From an uncultured Methanobrevibacter sp. (GTDB taxonomy: Archaea; Methanobacteriota; Methanobacteria; Methanobacteriales; Methanobacteriaceae): a DNA stretch of 8,208 nt. Location of the stretch: the NCBI GenBank assembly GCA_902795935.1, contig CADBMS010000048.1:1-8208 (forward strand), given 5' to 3'. Below, piece by piece: positions 1 through 6,724 of this stretch. A program made the position numbers and the translations under genes. The notes beneath the pieces are model-generated. The model did no database searches and was not told the origin of the DNA. It saw only the letters and a program-made list of their open reading frames with translations. Position 1 is the stretch's first letter; the number at the start of each line of letters is the position of its first letter.

Positions 1-11
1 AATAAAAGAAA

Positions 12-84
12 CAAAAATACAAAAAATTAGACAGAATTTTCAACAAAAAAATTCAGACCCCTAAAGCCTATTTAAAATAAAAAA
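12..84 (-). terminator. Oligo-T terminator region downstream of gfcR
   Basis: Read on the minus strand, the sequence after the gfcR stop holds a T6 run (84-79), a perfect 7-base inverted repeat GAATTTT / AAAATTC with a 7-base loop (54-34), and another T6 run (26-21). Archaeal transcription ends at U-rich tracts, so several runs in tandem fit a strong 3' end. The stem is mostly A-T and may not matter. The remaining bases to the window edge hold no gene I can support. Confidence 0.55.
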
Positions 85-97
85 TTAAGGTTATAAG

Positions 98-709
98 TTA
101 GCCTAGTCTGCCAACTTTAATTAATGATTCAACTGGAACTCCTTCAATTTCAGAAATTCCTTTCTTATCAATTAAAACAACAACTGCAATAGGTGTGGCA
201 TTTTGTTGTTTCAATACACTTATAAGATCTTTAATTGTTCTACCACTAGTTATAACATCATCAACAATAACAACTTTTTTTCCTGCAACATTTGCAAAGT
301 TAGTACTGATGGCACCTTCACCTTCATTACTTTTCCTATGTTTTATTGGATGGAATACTGCTAAAGAAGTATTGTTTTCAATTATATCTTCCATAACATC
401 TGCCATCATGGTAGCAAATGGGATTCCACTAACTGCGATACCCATAACAATATCTGCTTCACCATGAGTTAATGCAATATCGGCCATAGCTGCTGAAACA
501 TATCTTAAACGAGCAGAACTACCTCCTAAACTATTCCAGTTAATTGCAAAATCAACAGGAGCACTATCTTCTTCTTCTACTTTATCAGCATTTTGCATTG
601 TGAGCCAACGTGCAGTATCAATAGAAACATTTAATTCATCTGCAATTTCTCCAGTTGTGAAACCACGATTTCTCAGTTCTTTTGCTTGAATAATAAGTTT
701 TTGATTCAA
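98..709 (-). CDS. gfcR: GfcR-type regulator: HTH plus PyrE-like phosphoribosyltransferase domain
   Basis: A 203-residue protein with an N-terminal helix-turn-helix (about residues 9-39, with TTGEIADELNVS) followed by a type I phosphoribosyltransferase domain. The PRPP-binding motif VVIVDDVITSGRT is at 146-158. This arrangement defines the archaeal orotate-phosphoribosyltransferase-like group now called GfcR; in Haloferax volcanii GfcR controls sugar-catabolic genes. It is therefore probably a DNA-binding regulator sensing a phosphoribosyl or sugar-phosphate ligand, not the pyrimidine enzyme. The start is TTG at 709-707, preceded by AGGTGG at 720-715. The next in-frame Met is residue 38, inside the HTH, so TTG is the only sensible start. 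It is the last gene of the leftward set, 73 bases after the dehydrogenase gene, with its own possible TATA box. Its targets in this organism are unknown. Confidence 0.85.
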   Translation of the reverse strand: MNQKLIIQAKELRNRGFTTGEIADELNVSIDTARWLTMQNADKVEEEDSAPVDFAINWNSLGGSSARLRYVSAAMADIALTHGEADIVMGIAVSGIPFATMMADVMEDIIENNTSLAVFHPIKHRKSNEGEGAISTNFANVAGKKVVIVDDVITSGRTIKDLISVLKQQNATPIAVVVLIDKKGISEIEGVPVESLIKVGRLG

Positions 710-753
710 TTATTCCACCTTGTATTTGTTTAAGATATTTAAATTTAAAAAAA

Positions 754-761
754 TTAATATA
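754..761 (-). promoter_or_regulatory. Candidate TATA box for gfcR
   Basis: The minus strand reads TATATTAA here, about 45-50 bases upstream of the TTG start. That would place transcription initiation near 733 and give a leader of roughly 24 bases containing the AGGTGG ribosome site. A T7 run just downstream (753-747) could instead, or also, end transcripts from the upstream dehydrogenase gene. In such AT-rich DNA a TATA-like match is weak evidence. Confidence 0.35.
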
Positions 762-782
762 GTGCTTTGTTTTGGAATTTAT

Positions 783-1739
783 TCAAAAATCTCCATTTAA
801 TTTTATTAAGCGATGTTCTTTAGAAGATTTAGTTGCTGCAATTACTGTTTTAAGAGCATAAATTCCATCTTCTCCAGTAATCTTAGGATCTACATCATTT
901 TTAATAGCATCTAAGAATGATTTGATTTCTTCTTTTAATGGTTCTTCATGTTTAATTTGAACATCTTGTGCAAATTTACCATATACATCAATACTTTGAT
1001 CGATATAATCTACAGTAATTATTCCACTAGTACCTGTAATTTCGATTTCTCTTCGTTTATATGGAGTTAACCAGTTAACTTCAAGTATTCCAGTAATTCC
1101 ACTATCAAATTTAGTCATAATTTCGGCATGATCTTCATATTCGCATTTTTCTAAGATACTGCCCATTGTAGCATAAACTTCAGCAACAGGTTCATTGAAT
1201 AAGTAGTACATAACATCTAAATCATGAATAGCTAAATCAATAGTAACACCAACATCTTTTATTCGTGGCGGAAAGGGTCCTACTCTTTTAGCAGAGCAAG
1301 AAACAACATCTCCAATAACATCATTTTCTAACAATTCTTTAGCTTTTCGTATAGCAGGATTAAATCGTTCAACATGTCCAGTAGCTAATTTAACTCCTTT
1401 TTCCCTAGCAGCTTTAACCATTTCTCTTGATTCTTCTAGTGTAAAAGCAATAGGTTTTTCAACTAAAACATGTTTTCCATACTCAATAGCATCCATAACT
1501 ACATTATAATGATGGGTAGTTGGTACACATACACTAACAGCTTCGATTTCAGGATTTTCTAAGATATCTTTATAATCTGTGAATCCAGGAGCATTATATT
1601 TTTTTGAAATTTTATTCAATGGACCTGGTGAAATATCTGAAAGTGCCATTAAATTAGCTTCTTCCAGACGATAATATACTCTTGCATGGTTATAACCCAT
1701 GGCTCCTACTCCAATCACACCTACATTAATTTGATTCAA
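783..1739 (-). CDS. Gfo/Idh/MocA-family NAD(P)-dependent dehydrogenase (sugar dehydrogenase-like)
   Basis: A 318-residue oxidoreductase of usual family length. The N-terminal Rossmann fold has GVIGVGAMG (7-15). The family motif EKP is at 94-96, GHVERFNPA at 121-129, and the D-x3-H pair of the active site at D168 and H172 within DLAIHDLDV. The C-terminal half is the alpha/beta substrate domain. Members oxidise or reduce sugars and nucleotide sugars; the GHVERFNP segment recalls proteins often annotated as UDP-N-acetylglucosamine 3-dehydrogenase, but the substrate cannot be read from sequence. The start is TTG at 1739-1737 with GGAGG at 1751-1747; the Rossmann motif begins at residue 7, so no later start works. 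Start and hemC stop overlap as TTGA (1739-1736), implying translational coupling. A role linked to tetrapyrrole synthesis is possible but unsupported; surface-sugar synthesis is the conventional guess. Confidence 0.85.
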   Translation of the reverse strand: MNQINVGVIGVGAMGYNHARVYYRLEEANLMALSDISPGPLNKISKKYNAPGFTDYKDILENPEIEAVSVCVPTTHHYNVVMDAIEYGKHVLVEKPIAFTLEESREMVKAAREKGVKLATGHVERFNPAIRKAKELLENDVIGDVVSCSAKRVGPFPPRIKDVGVTIDLAIHDLDVMYYLFNEPVAEVYATMGSILEKCEYEDHAEIMTKFDSGITGILEVNWLTPYKRREIEITGTSGIITVDYIDQSIDVYGKFAQDVQIKHEEPLKEEIKSFLDAIKNDVDPKITGEDGIYALKTVIAATKSSKEHRLIKLNGDF

Positions 1740-2605
1740 ATATATTCCTCCATATATTTTGCAACTTCTTTACCTAAGTTTTGGGCCTTATTTATTGGTC
1801 CAATTAATTCTTTTTTAGAAACGACATCTCCATTATTATCTAAGAGAATTGCATAAATGTTAAGTTTATTATTATTAGCACGAGCAATAACGCCTAATGG
1901 AACTTGACATCCAACTCCTAATTTTTCAAGAATAGTTCTTTCACATAAAATTTCTTGATAAGAGTCATAATGATTTATTTGTTTAATAATGTTTAATTTA
2001 GGACTATCTTTACGCATTATAACTGCCAATGCCCCCTGACCTGCAGGAGGAGTCAAATATTCTAATGAGAACTTTTCTTTAATATGGTCCGACAAACCAA
2101 GTCGTTTTAAACCAGCTTCAGCCATTAAAGTAGCATCACATTCATTGTTTAAAACTTTATTAATTCGAGTCTCAATATTTCCACGAATAGGTATCAATTC
2201 TAACTTTTTCTTATGAAATTTACAGAAAGCTTCTCTTCTAAGACTACTAGTCCCTAAAATTGAACCTTCCTCTAAATCATCCCAAGATTTATTGGATATT
2301 AATACTTCATGTGGAGACTCTCTTTTTGGAACAGCACCAATAATTAAATCAGAGTCTAACTCACTAGGAATATCTTTCAAACTATGTACAGCATAATCTA
2401 CATCTTCATCAAGTACAGCCTGATCAAGTTCTTTTGTAAATAAACCTTTAGAATCCATATTATATAATGGAGATGATGTTATTTTATCTCCTTTGGTTTT
2501 AATTATCTTAACTTGGATATTTTCATCAGTAATCTTTGAAATCTCCTTATTAATATAATTTGTTTGTGTTGTGGCGAGTTTACTACCTCTAGTTCCCACT
2601 ATCAA
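1736..2605 (-). CDS. hemC: Hydroxymethylbilane synthase (porphobilinogen deaminase)
   Basis: Cytoplasmic enzyme that joins four porphobilinogen units into hydroxymethylbilane, the linear precursor of sirohaem, corrinoids and F430. At 289 residues it is close to the archaeal norm and complete. Visible motifs in order: GTRGSKLA (4-11), VHSLKDIP (73-80, with the catalytic Asp78), GTSSLRRE (118-125), IRGNIETRI (140-148), PAGQGALAV (187-195), and GCQVPLG with Cys233, which anchors the dipyrromethane cofactor. The start is TTG (2605-2603), because the first conserved motif begins at residue 4 and the next in-frame ATG is codon 50. GGAGATGA at 2619-2612 is the ribosome site. An ATG inside it is out of frame. 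The gene lies 160 bases downstream of cfbE, a later enzyme of the same pathway, and overlaps the following dehydrogenase gene by four bases. Confidence 0.96.
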   Translation of the reverse strand: MIVGTRGSKLATTQTNYINKEISKITDENIQVKIIKTKGDKITSSPLYNMDSKGLFTKELDQAVLDEDVDYAVHSLKDIPSELDSDLIIGAVPKRESPHEVLISNKSWDDLEEGSILGTSSLRREAFCKFHKKKLELIPIRGNIETRINKVLNNECDATLMAEAGLKRLGLSDHIKEKFSLEYLTPPAGQGALAVIMRKDSPKLNIIKQINHYDSYQEILCERTILEKLGVGCQVPLGVIARANNNKLNIYAILLDNNGDVVSKKELIGPINKAQNLGKEVAKYMEEYI

Positions 2606-2647
2606 AATAATTCATCTCCAATCTATAAACATTATAATATAAAAATT

Positions 2648-2657
2648 TTCTTTTATA
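2648..2657 (-). promoter_or_regulatory. Candidate TATA box for hemC
   Basis: The minus strand reads ATATAAAAGA here, which would start transcription near 2628 and give a leader of about 23 bases with the GGAGATGA site. A second, equally good TATA-like match, CTTATATAC at 2742-2734, would give a leader of about 110 bases. The 160-base gap 2606-2765 has no gene and no clear T-run terminator for cfbE, so read-through from the upstream operon is also possible. Confidence 0.35.
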
Positions 2658-2765
2658 TTATTCTAATTTTTATTTAATAAACATATATTACTAACATTTA
2701 TTATTATTCACGTCATTAGTTATATTTTAGTAAGTATATAAGTATTTGCTTGTTTTTGTTATTCT

Positions 2766-4172
2766 TTACCTTTTTTTTAAGTTAGAATAATTTGAACGAT
2801 AGATAAAAATAATATTTAAGAATTTTTCACTTATAGCAAAATTTATACTATCAACAGGTGATTCAATGTAAGTTAAATCATGTTTTAAATATTTTTTAAT
2901 ACTTAAACCTAATTTGTCAGTTAAAATTATAGGGATATTTGGATTATCATATACGATATTTTCAATGGTTTTAGCTAGGTTTTTTTCGTCAATTTCTTCA
3001 CAAGTAATGCCATATTCTCCTCCTAGAATAATACATGATTTATCTAGGTTTAATCCCATAAAAATAGCTTTTTTAACTGCAGTAACATTAAGTCCAGGAT
3101 TAATTTCTTCAATAATATTAACTCCATTTTTAGACTTAATTGAACTTCTTCCTTTAGTACCATGGTAATTATTTAATCCATTAATTATTTCATTTATTGG
3201 AATATCACTTGTTAAAGCAACACATAAACAAGCTAATACATTATGAATTTGATATTTTGAAGGAGCAACTGTTTCAACATTAAAACTTTTATTAATTGTT
3301 TTTCCAGATATTGTTTTTAAATTGTTAGTTTTAATTGTTAGAATACTTTTATTTAAGCCAATTTTATAATCAGAAAGATATAAGTTAGGTTTAATATTAT
3401 TTTCATTTTTTTCTTCAAAACTAAATAAATTAACATTCTTATTATTAGAATAATATGTTATATAACTGTCAAATTCACAACAAGTCAACTTACTATTAAA
3501 CATCTGACTCTTAGCAACGCTAGCACTACTAGAATTTTTAGCAATAGAATAATCTTCAACAATATTAGTAATCAAACCAACATCAGCTAAACCAGTACCT
3601 CCAAGAGAACTCTCAAACAAACAATAATTATAATCATAACCATAAGCCAAATCAACAGTCTCTAAAATACTTGCTGGTGTAATACTAATATTTTCCTTAA
3701 GCATAATTTCTTCACTATCAATTAATAATTTGGCACCTAAACTACTCAAAAATAAAAAATTCTTATTTAAAATAGATTCCAACATAGTCATAGTGCTAGT
3801 TTTACCTTTAACACCTGTAACCTCAATAATTAAAGTTTTATTAAAATCGGATAAAATCACTGGAATAATACTATGATGAGTATAATCAGGACAAATATTC
3901 AAAGGACAATGAATTGGTGAAACAATAATAATATTATCATCCTTAAAATCAACGCCATTAGATTTAAGATAATTAATTAAATCAAACTTACTACTCCAAC
4001 CGTAATCAAAGGATAAATCAATTAAATTGACGCCATTCAACTTCGAACGTTTATTATCATCTAATGTATGATAAATATCCCAAAGCCAAACATCACCAAA
4101 TAAATTATTATCAAAAAGAGCCCTAGAAATTAATAAACCACCATGAGTAGCGTCTAAAACAAGAACTGACAT
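2766..4172 (-). CDS. cfbE: Coenzyme F430 synthetase (Mur-ligase-like CfbE)
   Basis: ATP-dependent enzyme that activates a propionate side chain of 15,17(3)-seco-F430-17(3)-acid and closes the last carbocyclic ring to give F430, the nickel cofactor of methyl-coenzyme M reductase. The protein is MurE/MurF-like: an N-terminal domain opening SVLVLDATHGG, a Mur ligase P-loop TGVKGKTST (119-127), FESSLGGTG (186-194), GTKGRSS (338-344), EINPGLN (356-362) and LGGEYG (383-388). I start it at ATG 4172, giving 468 residues. A GTG nine bases upstream is in frame, but it lies within GTGATT, the ribosome-binding motif also used by NAD kinase and pdaD here. It is the last gene of the four-gene operon, 29 bases after NAD kinase. 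CfbE is known from methane-metabolising archaea, so this is the best taxonomic marker in the window. A related Mur-like ligase is the only alternative. Confidence 0.9.
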   Translation of the reverse strand: MSVLVLDATHGGLLISRALFDNNLFGDVWLWDIYHTLDDNKRSKLNGVNLIDLSFDYGWSSKFDLINYLKSNGVDFKDDNIIIVSPIHCPLNICPDYTHHSIIPVILSDFNKTLIIEVTGVKGKTSTMTMLESILNKNFLFLSSLGAKLLIDSEEIMLKENISITPASILETVDLAYGYDYNYCLFESSLGGTGLADVGLITNIVEDYSIAKNSSSASVAKSQMFNSKLTCCEFDSYITYYSNNKNVNLFSFEEKNENNIKPNLYLSDYKIGLNKSILTIKTNNLKTISGKTINKSFNVETVAPSKYQIHNVLACLCVALTSDIPINEIINGLNNYHGTKGRSSIKSKNGVNIIEEINPGLNVTAVKKAIFMGLNLDKSCIILGGEYGITCEEIDEKNLAKTIENIVYDNPNIPIILTDKLGLSIKKYLKHDLTYIESPVDSINFAISEKFLNIIFIYRSNYSNLKKR

Positions 4173-4177
4173 AAAAA

Positions 4178-4181
4178 TCAC
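4178..4181 (-). promoter_or_regulatory. Ribosome binding site GTGA that decides the cfbE start
   Basis: The minus strand reads GTGATTTTTATG from 4181 to 4170. GTGAT can pair with the ATCAC stretch near the 3' end of archaeal 16S rRNA. NAD kinase has GTGATTTAATG and pdaD GTGATTAAATG at the same place. The GTG of the longest frame is therefore better read as ribosome-binding sequence than as a start codon; nothing resembling a ribosome site lies upstream of it. Confidence 0.7.
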
Positions 4182-4201
4182 TTTAATAAAGAAATAAAAA
4201 A

Positions 4202-5035
4202 TTATATTCCACCAGCAGCAAGTTTTTCTCGAACTTTTTTATAAAATCCAGAACTCAACTTAACAAAATAATTAGGTTTCTCAGACTTTTGGAAAATAAT
4301 CTCCTCAAGATAAGTCAACTCTTCCTGGTACTGTCCATCAATAACAGCAACAGCATTTTTACCCTTTTTAAGTAATTTAATTTTAATAACACTATCTTCA
4401 GAAACAACCCAAGGTCTAGCACCTAACTTAAATGGACAAATAGGGACAATTAAAAAAGCACCAACTCTAGGATCAACAATAGGTCCACCAGCAGACATAG
4501 AATAAGCTGTAGAACCGCTAGAAGTTGAAATAATAATTCCATCAGCACGTAACTCTTCAACAACCTCTTCATCAACTGAAATCTCAATATGTAACATTTT
4601 AGCAGGTTGTTGGGTCATAACAACAACTTCATTAAGAGCAGATTGAAGTTCACCACCATGAGTAACTTTTAAACCAGTTCTTTTTTCAATAAAATAATTA
4701 TTATTTAAAACTTCTTCTAAACATTTAAAAGTATCCTCAGGTTCAACTTCAGTTAAAAAACCCAAAGAACCCATGTTAATACTTAAAATAGGAATTTTTT
4801 TCTCCCTAATAAAACTCTGAGTCCTAAGAACAGTACCATCACCACCTAAAGTAATTACCATATCAGCATCCATATCGTTTAACTGTACTTCCAAATCTTC
4901 ATATTCTGGAAAATTAGCACTAATAGGGGAATCTAAACAAACTTCAATATCACGCTCTAATAAAAATTCAATAATCTCCTTACTAAGTTTTAATGATCTA
5001 TTTGAATCAATTTTAGCAACAACCCCAATTTTCAT
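4202..5035 (-). CDS. nadK: NAD kinase (ATP-NAD kinase)
   Basis: Phosphorylates NAD to NADP in the cytoplasm, using ATP or polyphosphate. The 277 residues match the usual single-domain length. Motifs: GGDGT at 64-68 with Asp66, NMGSLGFLTE (87-96), the NE motif in LNEVVV (134-139), and ADGIIISTSSGSTAYSMSAG (164-183), which binds NAD. The start ATG overlaps the stop of the upstream phosphatase gene as TAATG (5037-5033), and GTGATT at 5043-5038 is the ribosome site, so the two products are probably made in step. In Methanocaldococcus jannaschii the same two activities are fused in one protein (MJ0917); here they are separate chains. No truncation or missing active-site residue is seen. Confidence 0.96.
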   Translation of the reverse strand: MKIGVVAKIDSNRSLKLSKEIIEFLLERDIEVCLDSPISANFPEYEDLEVQLNDMDADMVITLGGDGTVLRTQSFIREKKIPILSINMGSLGFLTEVEPEDTFKCLEEVLNNNYFIEKRTGLKVTHGGELQSALNEVVVMTQQPAKMLHIEISVDEEVVEELRADGIIISTSSGSTAYSMSAGGPIVDPRVGAFLIVPICPFKLGARPWVVSEDSVIKIKLLKKGKNAVAVIDGQYQEELTYLEEIIFQKSEKPNYFVKLSSGFYKKVREKLAAGGI

Positions 5036-5952
5036 TAAATCACATCCATTAAATCCAAAATTTTTTCATGAAGATTATGAGTACTAGTAGCAACAATAGA
5101 AGTTCTAGAATTTAAACTTAAAGAACCATTTAAAGAAGCACCTTCATTATCTGAAATAATGCCTCCCGATTCTTTAACAAATAATTGTGCAGCAGCAATA
5201 TCCATTATTCTGATATTTCCCCTAATATCAATAAATGCATCATAATTACCAGTACCAACATAAGCTAATTCAATAGCAACAGAACCTAAAATTCTCATAC
5301 GCCTTATATGCTCAATAATTTTATGCATCTTATTAAATTTTGTACCATAAATAAATGCACCTAGTGATGTTTTATTAAGATCAACAACATCTGAAGGTTT
5401 AGCATCTTCACCATTAACCAAAGCATACTTGCCTTTAATAGTTTCATAAACATCTCCAGTTGCAAAATTTTTAATAAAACCCATTTGAATATCATCCAAA
5501 CTAGGAAATTCATTTCCACCTTTATGTTCTGCAATAGCAATAGATATTCCAAAAGAAGGAATATTCTTAACAGCATTACTAGTTCCATCTAAAGGATCAA
5601 CTAAAAATATGATTTGTGGTTCATTTGTAGAATAAAACTCTTTAGAATTAATATTTTTTTGAGGATTATTTCTCAATTTTTCAATATCTAAATAACCAGG
5701 CTCATCATAATTAATTTTAATAGTTCCAATTTCTTCACTAATTAAAATTATCGGTTTTTTGGTTTCTTTAAGAACTTCAATAACTTCATCTTCTGCAATT
5801 AAATCAATTAATTTAGATGGAGTTCCGTCAGCACCAATTTGAATAACATTACCTGCTTCTGCTTTACCAATCAATGGAGAAATAGCTTTTTCAACTTGTT
5901 CCATCATTTTAATTGCAATAATCCTCCAAAATTGTAAAGTTTCTTCATCCAT
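5035..5952 (-). CDS. Inositol monophosphatase-family phosphatase, probable NADP phosphatase
   Basis: A magnesium-dependent sugar-phosphatase fold enzyme of 305 residues. Family motifs: SEE at 72-74, DPLDGTSN at 119-126 with Asp119 and Asp122 as metal ligands, GSVAIELA (223-230), and Asp251 in MDIAAA. Archaeal members hydrolyse inositol phosphate, fructose 1,6-bisphosphate or NADP. The one-base overlap with NAD kinase, and the known fusion of these two domains in M. jannaschii, make NADP phosphatase the best guess, balancing the NAD(P) pool. Substrate specificity is inferred. It is longer than the roughly 250-residue archaeal enzymes, largely because about 30 residues (80-110) lie between the SEE motif and the DPLDGT loop. 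The ATG at 5952 is preceded by GGTAGAT (5962-5956), and pdaD ends 23 bases upstream, so it belongs to the same operon. Confidence 0.87.
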   Translation of the reverse strand: MDEETLQFWRIIAIKMMEQVEKAISPLIGKAEAGNVIQIGADGTPSKLIDLIAEDEVIEVLKETKKPIILISEEIGTIKINYDEPGYLDIEKLRNNPQKNINSKEFYSTNEPQIIFLVDPLDGTSNAVKNIPSFGISIAIAEHKGGNEFPSLDDIQMGFIKNFATGDVYETIKGKYALVNGEDAKPSDVVDLNKTSLGAFIYGTKFNKMHKIIEHIRRMRILGSVAIELAYVGTGNYDAFIDIRGNIRIMDIAAAQLFVKESGGIISDNEGASLNGSLSLNSRTSIVATSTHNLHEKILDLMDVI

Positions 5953-5975
5953 AAAATCTACCTTTTCCCTTAAAA

Positions 5976-6425
5976 TTAATCACTTAAATAGACAACAGAT
6001 GCAACAACAGCACCTAACTTTTCAACGCCATGACTAATTTCTTCAACAATTAACTCATCAATTTCAAGATTACGAACTTTCATCATATATTTTACCATAT
6101 CAATAGCTTCTTTTTTAAGTTCAGCAGGATTTTCATTAATTCCACTGTTTTCAACAACACACCCAAAATCATCAGTAGAAGTACAAACAACAACAATTGC
6201 AGTTATTAAATCACCTGGATTATCTGAAATTTTCGTTGATAAAACACAGTTAGTCATAGAACCCTCTACTAATTTAGGTAATTCAACGATACTAGTGTTT
6301 TTAGGAAGAATACTAGATACTTTAATTAAATTAACATCTCCAATTCCAGCATCCAATAATGCATTATCAAATGCATTTAATTTAGTAGGGCCTTCTGCTT
6401 TTCCAGAAGTAATTGCAACTTTCAT
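5976..6425 (-). CDS. pdaD: Pyruvoyl-dependent arginine decarboxylase proenzyme
   Basis: Decarboxylates arginine to agmatine, the first step of archaeal polyamine synthesis. The 149-residue proenzyme cleaves itself between two serines to give a small beta chain and an alpha chain capped by a pyruvoyl group. The cleavage site is visible as KVSSILP (35-41), so Ser37-Ser38, matching Ser52-Ser53 of the M. jannaschii enzyme. Glu92 in VVEN fits the position of the proton-donating Glu109 there. LNAFDNALLDAGIGDVNL upstream is also typical. It lacks roughly 15 N-terminal residues present in the M. jannaschii protein, but the start is supported by GTGATT (6433-6428) right before the ATG. First gene of the leftward operon; divergent from aIF5A and agmatinase, its functional partners. 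The enzyme family also includes histidine decarboxylases, but this motif set favours arginine. Confidence 0.93.
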   Translation of the reverse strand: MKVAITSGKAEGPTKLNAFDNALLDAGIGDVNLIKVSSILPKNTSIVELPKLVEGSMTNCVLSTKISDNPGDLITAIVVVCTSTDDFGCVVENSGINENPAELKKEAIDMVKYMMKVRNLEIDELIVEEISHGVEKLGAVVASVVYLSD

Positions 6426-6471
6426 TTAATCACATTTTAATTAATTATTAATTATTTTTATATTTGATAAT

Positions 6472-6483
6472 ATTAAATATATT
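6472..6483 (-). promoter_or_regulatory. Candidate TATA box for the pdaD operon
   Basis: The minus strand reads AATATATTTAAT, close to an archaeal TATA box. Initiation about 25 bases downstream (near 6452) would leave a leader of roughly 27 bases that ends with GTGATT before the ATG. Spacing is good, but the AT-rich background makes chance matches common. Confidence 0.45.
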
Positions 6484-6566
6484 GTCTTAGTGTAATCTAA
6501 AAACTATAATATAATAAATTACTTAATTATCTTTAATATTTAAATATATGAATAATAAATATAATC

Positions 6567-6598
6567 AATATCTGATTTTAATATCTGAAATATTCTGT
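6567..6598. repeat. Short direct repeats AATATCTGA
   Basis: AATATCTGA occurs at 6567-6575 and again at 6580-6588 (13-base period), followed by the degenerate AATATTCTGT at 6589-6598. The copies contain C and G in an otherwise A/T-only stretch, which makes them stand out. They sit between the two divergent promoters and could be a regulator-binding site, or a chance product of local duplication. Confidence 0.4.
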
Positions 6599-6678
6599 AT
6601 TAAGATAAAAAAATATTATAAATTAATTAAAAATCAACTTAATAAAATTATTAATACTGGATAATAAGTTAGTTAAAA

Positions 6679-6686
6679 TTAAATAC
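6679..6686 (+). promoter_or_regulatory. Candidate TATA box for aIF5A
   Basis: TTAAATAC preceded by the A-rich AAAA is the best-placed TATA-like element. Initiation about 25 bases on (near 6705-6708) would give a short leader containing GGAGG (6711-6715) nine bases before the ATG. The match to consensus is only moderate. Confidence 0.35.
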
Positions 6687-6724
6687 TATTTAATCATTGT
6701 TCGTATAATTGGAGGATAAAAATA

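Larger units (their letters stand above)
6426..6724. other. Divergent AT-rich intergenic regulatory region (pdaD / aIF5A)
   Basis: A 299-base gap between divergently transcribed genes, almost entirely A and T. No open frame or stable RNA is apparent. It holds candidate TATA boxes for both directions, a 17-base perfect palindrome (6438-6454), a 12-base palindrome ATATTTAAATAT (6536-6547) and two copies of AATATCTGA (6567-6575 and 6580-6588) with a degenerate third at 6589-6598. It must carry the promoters for both the arginine decarboxylase operon and aIF5A. Confidence 0.75.

Noticed and set aside
195..467. Plus-strand open frame of 90 codons
   Set aside because: Lies wholly inside gfcR on the opposite strand; its product is hydrophobic noise with no ribosome site or family motif.
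2690..2720. Possible RNA stem ACUAAU / GUUAGU in the gap before hemC
   Set aside because: Six pairs including a G-U, with a 19-base AT-rich loop; far too weak to call a riboswitch or ncRNA.
2732..2745. Direct repeat AAGTAT-AT-AAGTAT upstream of hemC
   Set aside because: Overlaps a TATA-like element and is short; more likely promoter composition than a distinct repeat.
2914..3168. Plus-strand open frame of 84 codons
   Set aside because: Antisense to the conserved C-terminal half of cfbE; no independent support.
5361..5588. Minus-strand open frame of 75 codons, rich in Leu and Met
   Set aside because: Shifted frame within the phosphatase gene, which carries clear catalytic motifs; the Leu/Met content is a by-product of AT-rich codons.
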